Both the position numbers and the translations under genes were made by a program. From Sphagnum magellanicum (taxonomy: Eukaryota > Streptophyta > Sphagnopsida > Sphagnales > Sphagnaceae), in contig CM038920.1 in assembly GCA_021904315.1 (NCBI GenBank), positions 186,001-250,000 of the forward strand: a stretch of 64,000 bases of DNA, given 5' to 3'. This document shows positions 12,701 to 23,625 of this stretch, one piece after another. The notes beneath the pieces are model-generated. The model saw only the letters and a program-made list of their open reading frames with translations, was not told the DNA's origin and searched no databases. How positions within the stretch are numbered: the stretch's first letter is position 1; each line of letters begins with the position of its first letter.

Positions 12701-14881
12701 CACATATGAGGATTATGCAGAAATTGTCAACCTGTTCCAAGGTCCAAAATGCCTGTGTATAATGATAATGTTCAAGATTAGTGACAAACCTGAAGTACCT
12801 CTCCCAAGGCGGTGCACTGGAGATGGCTTCCAAAGGTCCTTTTCATGCAGAGCAGCTATACCATGGGTAGCTTGCTTATCATTAGAATGACTTCTCCACT
12901 GCAACTGAGTGAGGACTGTTCTTTGCTGAAACAGACCCCCTGGCAGCACTTGCAGGCCTGATGGTTTGTTAACAGCTACCTGAATCATGAGAATTAGGCT
13001 CATATATTGGAATTGATACTTGAAATGCAAGGAAATAGTATACGTTGGTGCCAGCTCCATGTCAAGTGATAATGGTCAGCAACCATTGATCCAACTGAAA
13101 TCTTGCTACAGTTTCTCAGGAATGCTGAGCTTCAACATCCACAAGACAAATACAAATTCCACAAGTATGAACAACAAACACCAGAGCTAAGACTCTGAGA
13201 TATCTATCACAATTGTTTGATAGAAGGAAAGATCTGAAGCTCCACACAATGATCAACAAGGAAAATGTGGTGTGAATATCAACATAAGACACTTACCAAG
13301 TGATCATCTTCAAAGAGGATTTGAAGTCTAAAGGGGACCTCCGGCTCTTGCCAGGGGTGCCTGACATACTCCAGACATGCTCCATTTCTGCACATGCCCT
13401 TCCACAGCAACACATGATTTTAGTCCCCTTCACAGCTTCTCCATGTCCATTCAAAGCCTCAAGCACACATTGAAACACTGTTCTCTAAGTTAAAAAGGAA
13501 TTCAAAGACTATTATGAAGGAGTCAACCAAACTTGAGTGCTGCAAACTTATAGCATTGGAGAAACTAGACAGTCAGGATGTCTGCTACCAATTTCAGAGC
13601 CTCAGGAAGTTGAACGCAGTACTCCAACCTTCTTACTGAAATCTTCTAGATGCAACTTTTTAGACTCATCTAATTTTTGTAAGCAAGATGTGTGACCTCA
13701 AGAAACTGAGAGCAGGAAATTCAGAGTTATGGGCTTAGGCTCTAGGATTTGCACACACATGTGCAAGTCTGAGAACCTGAGTATGGAGTCTGATGTCACT
13801 ATGACATTGCCATTGACGCGTATCTGTTTTGCGCCATTATTGGGAACTCAGTCATTTGAATACTCCATCAAGAGAAAAACTCAAGGAAAAACCGAACAAA
13901 AACCATTCAAAAGGTGACCTGCCGCGAACCTGACCATTACGGATTCTCTGCAACCATCTGCAACACATCAACAAGAGGCATATTTCAAAATGGATTGAGG
14001 CAAAGACCTAAATTAAAACAATGGTGTGGTGAGCAATTTTAAGCTTCTTTTAGTTTTGATTGCTACTGAAATGCAGCACTTGAAAGCAGAAATTGACTAA
14101 CAAGCATACTCTACACTGTCACAACTCTGCATGCAATCTAAGAAAGGTGTTAGGACTCATGACCTACCCTTGTTTTGATGCTGACTCCTTGTATCTCAAG
14201 GAATAAAAATCCAGCAAGCTCTGAGCTGCAAAGTTTTGCCAGAAATTTCATCATGTGAATTTCCATCATGACTCCTTGATTTCCTTCCTGTCCATAGTTA
14301 CATTCCAAAACTAGCCAAAAATTGCCAATAGATCCAGGCAAATTCATAGGGTGATGAGATGGCCATATACTGAAAAAGAAAATGAGAAAGAAGCAAAATT
14401 CAGAGCACAGCATTCAGACACTGCAGTTTTGCATCCAAAACCCTTTCAGCTGTTGCTGCTGCTGTTGGTGTGCAAATCACCTTCCCCGAAAGACTTAACA
14501 ACAGCAGCCCTATTGATAATAACCCTAATCAGACATGGATTGAAAAGCAAAAAAAAAGCCACAAATCTGCACTCCGTTCGACAACTTTGTTTCCAAGACA
14601 ACAAGAGGGTGAGGTTGAACACTCTTCGTGCAGGAATCGGAAGAAGAAAGTGGTGACTAAGACAGTCAGAGCCGCTTATTACTCTACAAATGTAATGTTT
14701 AGAAAACAACACAAGGAGAAGGGTGAAGAGAAGTACGCGAGGCAGAGGTTGCGTATTTCACAGTGTCCGTGTAGACCAGACCGTGATTAAACTCTGGCCA
14801 TGGTATTCCGAACCATGCTGCTTGCTCCATCTCCTCGTGTTCGTAGTCCGATCGCTCTACCCATGAAGAAATTGCTGACAA
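9738..14881 (-). CDS. RluA-family RNA pseudouridine synthase (plant RPS5-like)
   Basis: Minus-strand exons are 14881-14737, 14225-14168, 13957-13930, 13823-13777, 13387-13297, 12979-12790, 12697-12610, 11435-11354, 11187-11112, 11015-10939, 10670-10601 and 10023 to about 9850, plus a last short exon ending at 9738. All internal junctions are GT-AG with matching phases. Order of signatures: FGIPWPEFNHGL at the start, an S4-like stretch WLQRIRNGQ then IRVNG, VAVNKPSGLQVLPGG (from residue 124), HRLGRGTSG (179-187), TGRPHQIRIHLAAIGHP and GDPLYLAGGQP, then GYHLHHHRL. This family isomerises uridine to pseudouridine in RNA. The catalytic Asp of the usual HRLD motif is Gly182 here. Exon 3 is only 28 nt. 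The C-terminus is uncertain: joining exon 12 to the GYHLHHHRL exon needs a weak donor (A before GTGCAA), and the stop at 9738-9740 comes early for the family. Confidence 0.9.
11500..12420. repeat. Two adjacent copies of a dispersed repeat inside an intron
   Basis: The intron of the pseudouridine synthase between exons at 12610 and 11435 contains two related blocks, roughly 11500-11930 and 11940-12420. Shared landmarks are GGTGTAGA near a block start, then CATGATGTxxxxTAGCACT, then TGTACAAGxAAGCAT. The same landmarks recur in introns of the phosphatase gene at about 43080-43790 and 44370-44545. No transposase or terminal inverted repeat was identified; boundaries are approximate. Confidence 0.65.
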
Positions 14882-14924
14882 TCAACTCCAGAGCACTCTG
14901 ACACTGGCTCCAACAGAAAACGCC

Positions 14925-14990
14925 CCCAAAACCCTAAACCCTGATAAATCACCAAAGTAAACCCAGGTTTAGGGTTTAGGGTTTACCCAG
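14925..14990 (-). promoter_or_regulatory. Telo-box motifs upstream of the pseudouridine synthase
   Basis: AAACCCTAAACCC lies near 14929-14941 and GGTTTAGGGTTTAGGGTTTA near 14967-14986, within about 110 bp upstream of the minus-strand start codon. AAACCCTAA telo-boxes are known promoter elements of plant translation and ribosome-biogenesis genes, which fits an RNA-modification gene. The role here is inference from position and motif. Confidence 0.6.
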
Positions 14991-15866
14991 TGTTTTTTTT
15001 CCCTTCAATTTTCTCATGTTGCACCAAAAGTGGCGAATAGCCACAAAAGGATTTTGGCATAAATTCAAAGAAAATCTAGGAATTCCATTACACGTTGGCG
15101 AACTAGTAGAACTCTATTAGTTAAATATGGCTATTTCAAAATACTAAACCTAAAAATCCGCTAAAAAACCTTGGCGATTTCATAACTTTATTTCTTGAAA
15201 TGTGATGATTCTTTTGAAATTTTTTCAAAAAAGTTCCCTTGACCACATTGCTTCGAACTTTTTATTATTATATAGTAAAATGGCAAATTTTTGCCACCAG
15301 AAAAATCACAGGTACTACCTCTAACAGTCAAAAGTACTGGGTTTTCAATTATTTTATATATTTTATTTTAAAAATTTCAATTTGTGGTATATTTTCAGCA
15401 GGAGTTAATGAATATTCGAGTAATTTTTATTATTGGAAATTTAATTAAATTGTAAAAATTGATTTTGGAAGAAGAAATTAGTTGGGTACTTAGCCTACTA
15501 CACTTGGGCTATAGTGGTCACACAATTGAATTGAAATTGAATTGTTAAATTACTAGGCTTTGGCATTGTTGTGCATTACAATTGACTATTGATGAATTAA
15601 TTTTGTGAAAATTAAGTTCATTTGAATAAAAATATTGAATGACATTGTATGCATTTTGAATTGAATTCAAATATATTGAATGAAATTTGAATTCAACTGA
15701 ATTCAATTCAATAATTAAATTAAGATTCAATTGAAAAAAAAAGAAGAGATACAAATTGATGGAAAAAGTATTGAAAAGTTTCTTGTGAATATGATGAATG
15801 TTTTTAAAGAATGTTTTTAACAAAAAAAACATAGATCCAGAAAGACAACTTTTCATACCTCTTCAC

Positions 15867-16314
15867 TTGGTAACTTAGTGTGGCCTCTGCCGTTAGCCCA
15901 AGTGTGAACTCGTCCTCAACTGATTTTTCCTTCCAAAACCTGGTTTTTTGGAATTTATTTGAATTTTCAGCGGCAGAAATCATTTGAAAATCAATATCTC
16001 CCACATTCTGAATCCAAATCTTACCAAATAAATTCCATTAAATCCTGCTCATCAAGATCTTTCCAACAACACCAAAGGCATGTTCCAATTCCTCCGAAAT
16101 TTTCAGCTACGATTTAATTTAATATTCAGTTAAGAAATCATTCAATATTCAAGAACTTTTGTGCAGCAAGTCCAAACGCCCTGAAACCAAGCCAATGCAA
16201 CCCTCCTCCTCAAGGGCTTTCCTAAGAGACCAAGAACACGATCTGAAGCATCCTGGTTCAGTGGATCTCATAAGTACAAACAAAACAAAGCAAACAAACT
16301 ACTTTCCTTCATAG
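15867..16314 (-). repeat. Dispersed repeat, copy A
   Basis: The reverse complement of this block matches 27373-27946 closely. Shared landmarks are CTATGAAxGAAxGTAGTTTG at one end, TGTTGTTGGAAAGATCTTGATGAGCAGGATTTAATGG inside (only part is needed to see it), AACCAGGTTTT, and a terminal ACACTTGxGC with GGCCACACTA. A more divergent copy is at about 47580-47970. The adjacent 15496-15530 repeats the ACACTTGGGCTA terminal motif, so the true element may begin there. Confidence 0.75.
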
Positions 16315-16329
16315 AGAAATTGAAATTAA

Positions 16330-16845
16330 AATTTACAATATTTGCACAATAATTAAAATTACATAAACAACTGATGTGATCATCTCGCTCACCTGATTGG
16401 CTGAGAGGACACAGTTCAGAATCCATAATCTGTGACCTTCTAATCATTTCCTACCTACTAAGCTCCAGAACCCTGCCCTCATGGATGATACCTGAAAACC
16501 TTCTTGCTTTTGGATGATGAATAGGCAATTTCAAAATCAAGCCCCACCCTCATGGATGATATTTGAAAACAAGGCGCAAACATGAACAACTAATTCATTT
16601 GACACTTCACAAAAACGAGAGAAGAGAGTAGACAGGTAGGATGCAAGAATCAACTGGATGACGAAGGTCATCTCGATGATCACATCCATCGTTTATGTCC
16701 GGTAACTGGCTCAAGTCCAAAGGTTACCGGATATAACCTCGCCGCTCCCACGGCTCGGTCATATCCTGTAACCTGTCGTCTGTCACCGGTTACTAGTCCG
16801 TAACCTATTGTGTACAGGTTTTGAGAGTAATGTTGTAAGTTGTAA
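16330..16845. other. Gene-free spacer with a small inverted repeat
   Basis: No coding similarity is seen. Around 16696-16733 TCCGGTAAC and GTTACCGGA face each other and could form a hairpin, and related GTAACC/GGTTAC words recur to about 16806. Nothing else was recognised. Confidence 0.4.
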
Positions 16846-17022
16846 CCCTCTTGTTGGTGGATGAAAAGTTGTATAACCCTCTTGTAAATGGATGGAAAAA
16901 CATGGAACTCTCCTCTCAATGGATGGGAAGACATGGAACTCTCCTCTCAATGGATGAAAAGTTGTATAACCCTCTTGCAAATGGATGGAAAACATGGAAC
17001 TCTCCTCTCAATGGATGAAAAA
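16846..17022. repeat. Minisatellite of ~30-37-bp units
   Basis: Two alternating words build the block: ACATGGAACTCTCCTCTCAA followed by TGGATG, present three times, and GTTGTATAACCCTCTTG followed by AAATGGATGG, present twice, plus a partial copy at the left. It lies 350 bp upstream of the CWF19-like start codon. Confidence 0.85.
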
Positions 17023-17369
17023 TCATGACCGATGTCTGTTCAGATTGATGTAGGCCAGGGAAAAATGGGTGAGAGGTTATGCATTGTGAGTGATGGGAGA
17101 ACCTCTGAACTGTAGGTTACGTGGTGGAGAAACAGGACTTTCCTCATTGATTCCAGGTGGAATTGACTTAAAACAAAGCAATTCCAGTAGCGGAATTATT
17201 TCGAAGTTTAGGGTCAATTATGAACGTTACATAGGTCTATTCCAGGATTTGGAATTTTTAGGGTTTGTAGGGTTGTGTTTCGAAGAGAGAAACGCAACGC
17301 AAAGCCAGCTCTCAGGGCGCTCCGTTTTTGTATGCGTTTTTCCTCTTCGTGCGCGCTCTGCGGTTGGCG

Positions 17370-17475
17370 ATGTTGGGAGCGTTGCGCTTCATTCCACGGG
17401 ATTCTGTCCCCGCCGTTGTATCGCAGAATCATGTAAGTTTTATTGTCTGAAAATCTAGCGTCGTTGCTTCACGCT

Positions 17476-17517
<42 letters not shown>

Positions 17518-20500
17518 GTAGAGAGAGATTTTTGTCCGTGATTCATTTCATTTGGTTGTTTTCTGGTTGTTGGATTTTGTTTTCTTCGTCTGCAAAATTG
17601 ACAACCTACGCGCTCACGCTTAATTTTGTAACGTGTTTTTTTAGAGTGAAGCAGATGAGAAGCGGGGGAGTAATAATAAGGACGACGCGGCAAAGCGGAA
17701 GCATTCAGCAAGAAAGGAACGGAAGTCTGAACATAGGGTAAAGAGAAAGAAGCATAGAAAGAGCAGGAAAGATGAGGAGAGCAGCGAGGGTTCCTCTGAT
17801 GACGACGACGACGATGACGGCTCAGGTATGCGAATACATCTTATGTGTACCGTATGGAGTTGAATCCGCTTGGTGGTGTCTAGTGGTGTGGATTAGGGTT
17901 TTTTCTGTTGCCAGGGACTTTCTCTAATGTCACTCTTTTTTCTATTTCTGCAGATGGTCCCAAGAACAGGACAGAAGAGCATCAGGCAAAACAGGAGGTT
18001 CGAAGGAAGGAAGCTGGCTTGGAATGGATGACACAGGCACCAGAGCGGCCTGCACCAGTTGTTGTGGAGTCCGAGGATGTACACACCCTTGAGGGAGAGG
18101 TAACACATGTTTTGTTTAGGGTTTTTCAATTCTAAGATTCTTTTCTTGGGATCAGGGATGATGGATGATGTAGTGGATTTTCTAGGTTTGGTATTTCTGT
18201 GCCCAAATTCATGGTTTAACATAATGGAGGATTTGGGATTGGCCTTTGCAGAAGCCCCAGAGTTCTGTAAAAGAGTTGAATCCATACTGGAAAAGTGCTG
18301 GCAATGGATTGCCATCTGAAGGAGACACTGGTGGCCTGCAAAAGGTTGGTCGCAGTGGGCTGCCACCACCTCCTGGTGTTGGTGATGGAGGTGCTAGTTG
18401 GCGCCTGAAAGCTTTGAAGAGGGCACAAGAGCAAGCTGCACGTGAAGGACGGCAGCTGGATGAGGTCTACTAAGCTGTATAACCAGTCCCCTTTGCATTC
18501 AATGTATTGTTGATATTCATTTTGTGAATGTAGTGATGTCTTATGTTTGCTTTGATTCTGAGATAGCACATGTCGGGCAGGTGGTAGAAGAAAGATGGGG
18601 TTCCCTGGCAGCACTTACCACTAGTGTTGCAGTTCAAAGAGCTGCACATGCAAATTCACACATGCATGCTAAGAGAGACAGACGGCGTACCAGCGAAGGC
18701 CGTGATGTCTCAGAAGGAGTAGGAAAAGCAGATGCACCTGCTGAACCTGAAGATGAAGATGATAGAAGAATAAGAACTTCAAGCAGAGACTACCTTCGTG
18801 AGGTGAAAGCAGAAGGTTCTCGCATGAAAGCACCTCAGGCAGATCGTTCACTGTCTTGGAAGAGTAAGGGAAGGGGTGGGAAGCCAGGCATGCGCCCTGA
18901 AGATGCTGCAGTTTTCCGGGCTGCAGCAGTAACCTACAATAAGTTCAATGATGATGGCAGTTTCTTTAAGGGGTTGAATCTCAAGTCTGCCCAAGAAGAA
19001 AAGGTGGAATTGGGGGCACAAATCTCTGCTGTTGATGAAACCCCCAGGATTGTGGAATCTGGAGCTGTGCTCAAGAGAGAGTCAGAAGAAGCTCCAGTTA
19101 CAGAACATCTAACAAGTATCTCAAGGATAGAAGTTGAAAGTGATAAAAGAACTGAATCCAGTGGTGTCCAACTACAAGGGTTAAGCACCAATCAAATGGC
19201 AGCAAAAGTGATGCGATTGCGACTACAAGGCAAACACAAGGAAGCAGAGGAGCTTTTGGTATTGCACATGTTTCCCTTATTGTCCTTATAGTGAGATGAG
19301 GTGATAGTTTAATACCCTGTCAAGCTATGAGGGTGGCCCTTTCTTTTGTTTTACAAGCCCACTGTCATGGGTCTCAACTAAATTGGTTTTGGTTTTCTTT
19401 GCACACAGAAACAAAGTGAATCTGCTGCAAAGCGTGAGAAGGAGGTATTCGCTGATGCTAATGCAGAGGAGCCTACTTCCAGACCTTCTGGAGTTTTGGC
19501 CAGGCTTGAGGTGTTGGGACAAAAAACAATACTCTCGAGGAAAACTGCTGATAGAGACCTTGCAGAAACTATAAGTCGCAACAAATTGTACAAAGCAGAT
19601 GATGAGTATGATGATTATGGTCCAGCAGCTGGGAAAAAACAGAAAAAGTCAGCTGGAACCAGGGAAACTGTAGCAACCCAAGGCAGAAACCGCATTGTAA
19701 CCCAACATGAGCGTTGCCAATGGTGTTTTGACAACGCAGAAAGGCCCAAGCATCTCACAATTGCCCTTGCAAATTTCACCTATCTTACACTTTCTCCTCG
19801 CCGACCAATTGTACCTTCTCACTGCTTCATAGTTCCAATGCAGGTAAAGTGAAGGGGACTGTGTGAGGATTCAAGAGTGTCATGATTGAGTTGGGTCAGG
19901 CTTTGCATGTAATGGGTTGTAAGTTGACAAGGTTTGGCTGGGTTTGCAGCATGAAGGAGCAACGCGCAATGTGGACGAGGCTGTTTGGGAGGAACTCCGC
20001 AACTTCAAGAAGTGTCTAGTTCGTATGTTCAGTGAACAGGAAAAAGAAGTTATTTTTTTGGAAACAGCAATGCACCTCTCACGTATGCGCCACCATTGTG
20101 TTGTGGAATGTATACCCATACCAGCATCTTTTGCCAAGGAGGCCCCTCTGTACTTCAAAAAGGTCAGCAGTCACTGTTTGTGCCAGCCTATGTTCAAGCT
20201 TCTCTTTCCTTTCTTATCTTGGGTGACTGATATGTAATCCCACTTGCACTTGAATGCAGGCAATAGAGGAGGCAGAAAGTGAGTGGAGTCAACATAACTC
20301 AAAGAAGCTCATTGACACCACTGGCAAAGGATTGCGTGCTTGTATACCTAAGAACTTCCCATATTTTCATGTAGAGTTTGGCCTAAATGCAGGATATGTG
20401 CATGTCATTGATGATGAAGCCTCATTCAAGCCACAGTTTGGAGCAGATGTAATCCGAGGTATGTTAGAGACAGAAGGGATAGAGATGCATGGACAGTCAG

Positions 20501-20583
20501 CTTCACTGAAGCAACAACAACAGGCTGTTCGAGATTTCACCAAGATGTGGGAGCCTCATGACTGGACCAAAATGTTGGATTGA
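17370..20583 (+). CDS. CWF19L2: CWF19-like protein (CwfJ family), splicing/lariat-debranching factor
   Basis: Exons 17370-17432, 17645-17825, 17954-18099, 18252-18464, 18581-19258, 19409-19843, 19950-20162 and 20260-20583 join in frame to 750 residues. The N-terminus reads MLGALRFIPRD, the usual start of the plant family. It is followed by a Lys/Arg/Ser/Asp-rich low-complexity region, DGGASWRLKALKRAQEQAAR, then VEERWGSL. The C-terminal CwfJ domains start near residue 525: QHERCQWC carries the Cys pair 530/533, followed by PSHCFIVPMQH with the histidines of the HIT-like fold, and the second C-terminal block fills exons 7-8. Family members act in the nucleus with the late spliceosome and the debranching enzyme. 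All junctions are GT-AG. A strong donor (GTAAGT) follows exon 1. A GA tract at about 17479-17515 lies in intron 1. AATAAA lies directly after the stop. Confidence 0.95.
17479..17515. repeat. GA microsatellite in the first intron of the CWF19-like gene
   Basis: An uninterrupted GA run of about 18 repeats starts 46 bp after the exon 1 donor. Similar GA tracts sit near the 5' ends of PAT1 (2358-2400, 2712-2759) and the phosphatase (45549-45594). Confidence 0.9.
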
Positions 20584-23500
20584 ATAAATAAATGCCAACT
20601 TCAGTTTCAGCTCTGTGCCTTGCAAAAATGAAAAATTGTGTCCTTTGCTTCCTTCTGGAAAATTACAAACAGATAATACCGGTTATGGGCAGGGACATAC
20701 TTTGCAGTGATGATGACAGTGATGTCGAAGTATCACTGTGGAATTATGCAGAAAAAAATGGTGGGTGATTTACCCAGACTAGCAGTTTTGTGCTCCTCAC
20801 TGCTGTGCAGGTGGTTTTGCTTTCCAACATTGCATGGACTTCAAGCTCAGATATCTGAAGGCTCTCTTCAACAGACATGTGAGATGACAGTAACCGGAGA
20901 AGGGATCTCAGGATTTAAAAAATCTTGTATTTGACCTTGGCTGAAAATTATGAGCCTTGCAAATTGTGAAAGGTTTGGTTAAATTTGAATGGACATATGT
21001 ACATTGCTCACAAATTTAGGTCCTGAAGGAGGATTCTAAGGGTCAGATTTTGCAGGCGATGATTTCCTAAAACAGTGAGGCATGTGGTGGTTGTGCATCA
21101 CTTCAACATAGCACATTGAGATATTGCTTTGGACAATTGATGGAAGGTTGCAGAGATGTGTGTTGTAAGTGTGCAGCTAACTATTCTGCTGTCTGATAGG
21201 TTGCATTCTATTAGAACTGTCCCTGTTGTCCTTGTTACCAATTTCATAATAGTCATGGTTTTGTGATAAAAGTTAATGTGAATCTTATTGAAAAGTTGTC
21301 TTGAATTATTCCATGTATTTGTTAAGTTATGCAGGCAAGGATAGTTGATTGATTGGTTTTTGGGTAAAGATTTGGTTTTGTAGGGTCAGTTTCACCTGAA
21401 TGCAACTGATTGTTCTCTCTTGAACTAGTAACCTGAAGTCAGGATTCACAATGAGGGTCTGAGGTTAGTTTTGTGTTCTGTCTCTGCAACATTTGCATCT
21501 GTTCTGGTATGATCTTGTTCCTTCAGATATCAAGCACATGTGTCATCTCTGTGATGACAGATGACTCCAAGGGTTTCCTATGTGCTGTAAACCAACATCA
21601 TGACTGAGTCTTTCTGTTGCTTGCTGAAATGTGACAGAAACTCAGGACTTCTGTTTAGCCTGTTTTGTGCAGATTACATATTGTGGACATATGTACATTC
21701 TCAATGTCAGGAGCTTATGAAATCAGTCAGGGAACAATGTCAGCTATGTCATGACGAATCCCAAAGGAGGTGATTGTCTGATACTTTGAGAAAATTCAAG
21801 AGGCTTTACAACTGCACTCATTCTTGTTGGATTTATTTCATAACAATTACCTTTGAAGAGTGAGTTTTTCTCTGCAATCTTGTAGATTATGCACACGGTA
21901 TCAGCCTGTATGTCAGATGGGTGATCTACAGAACTTGTGTTTGGGTTTGTAGAGTTTGAAAACTGCAGGACTGGTAAGTTGTGGTAATTCAGGATTGAAA
22001 ATGATAAGGTTCATGAACATATCAGGAAAAAATAATGTTAATTTTTCTGTGGATTGTGAACCTTTGCTGAAGATGGTTTTTCACCACTACCCACTCAGAT
22101 TTAAGGTGTTGCAGATTGTACTGCTGGTGGCAGCTGGGAAACTGAGCCTCTGGTTCAAACAGCACTTGGGATTGATTGATGTGTTGTGATCTCACCAAAA
22201 GATGAAGATCAGGTCAGTGAAAGCCTCTGCAATGTTTAATAAGTCCATAACAGGGAGAATTATGCTCCACAATAAGCACAAGGCTGAACAAGATGCTAGC
22301 ACAGGCTGGTAGGAAAGTTTAGTTTCATTTCTCAAAACAACTCCTGATGATTAAGGTGAATGCTTTGTGGATATCCATTGAGCACGGCAGCACATGGATA
22401 AATGGAGAGAGTAATGTGACAAGTTGGGAGGTAGATCTGTCTGACTCAAGTAAAATGAAATCAGGAGGTAAAGCCGCTAACAAGGTGATTTCTCAGCAAA
22501 AAGACCTAAGGCTCATTTCATGGACATGTAGCTGTGAATAGAATCAATTTGTCAAAAAAATTCATCAAAATGGTCGTCAAAAATAACACCACAGAGTTAT
22601 GTTATCAGACTGCAGGCCCAACCAAAGAAAATTGACTTCCACAGGGCTGTGAATCTAACCAGTATATGCAATTATATCATCCTTTAGACTAGCTGAAAAA
22701 CACCCAGGATTGAAGCAAATTTCCAAACCTGTCAGCCCTTGTGCCATCTCATGTGTTGTTTGTTAAAGATTGGTCCCATCTTTGACTGTAATTGGGTGTT
22801 GAAAGGGCTCACAGATTTCAGGAAGTGAAGCTTCAGTGCATTTCAGACCATAAGAAGGGATCCCACTGCAATGTGCTATGGAACCCACTGCTAACTTGAG
22901 CATCTACATTCCTGACTTTTGGCCCTTTGACTAGTGGAGACTGGGATTCTTGGAAGTGTTTTACTTGACCATGATTTCTTCTGGTGCATGAGAAATAATC
23001 GCAGTTCAAGATTACATGTTTATGAGATTGCAAAGGAAGCTACAGAATAACGCTTTGAAGAAGGTAACCTTCTGAGATTGCAGGCTAAAACCCTATTGAT
23101 GTCACTTGCAAAACATCAGCTATGCATGAGACTGCAGAGGGAACTCTACAGTAACACTGATGATAACCATTTTGTCACTTCCAGGGAAAAACTAACACAG
23201 CATGTTCACATCGATAAATTTACTGCACACATGGCCCCCAGTTTGAGCTTCATTTTTCTGAAAACAAATTTCATGAGCTTTATGACACAAATTCCACATA
23301 AAGTTTGCTATCTGCAATGAAGAATGGGTCACAAAGTTAATGAAACCACTATTGTACAACCAAGATGCTGCCCTGGTAGATCAATGAACCAAAACAGCAA
23401 ACTTGGACTGTAACTTTTACCTTTCGTGGAATGACAAGGGGTGATGTTGCACCATAAGAATTCAATATTGAATACATGAATTTTTTTGTTGGCAATAAGA

Positions 23501-23625
23501 CTACTGAACATCTACAGGTCAGCTAGATCTGGTAGTGATACATGCTGGCTTACCATTAAGAGCATGCCTGTTCAGATGGGAGTGGTAAGCAGGCATGGAG
23601 ATTGATGTTTGAATGGGTCACCTTC
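20584..23625. other. Intergenic region, nothing coding recognised
   Basis: This 3-kb stretch lies between the 3' ends of two convergent genes. It holds short frames without recognisable similarity. Around 21594-21720 it carries one copy of a short dispersed repeat with the word CATGACTGAGTCTTTCTGTTGC, also found near 39340 and 48170. The outer parts must include untranslated regions of both neighbours. Confidence 0.5.

Noticed and set aside
14967..14986. TTTAGGG repeats as a possible interstitial telomere
   Set aside because: Only about three copies and located in a promoter; a telo-box explains them better.
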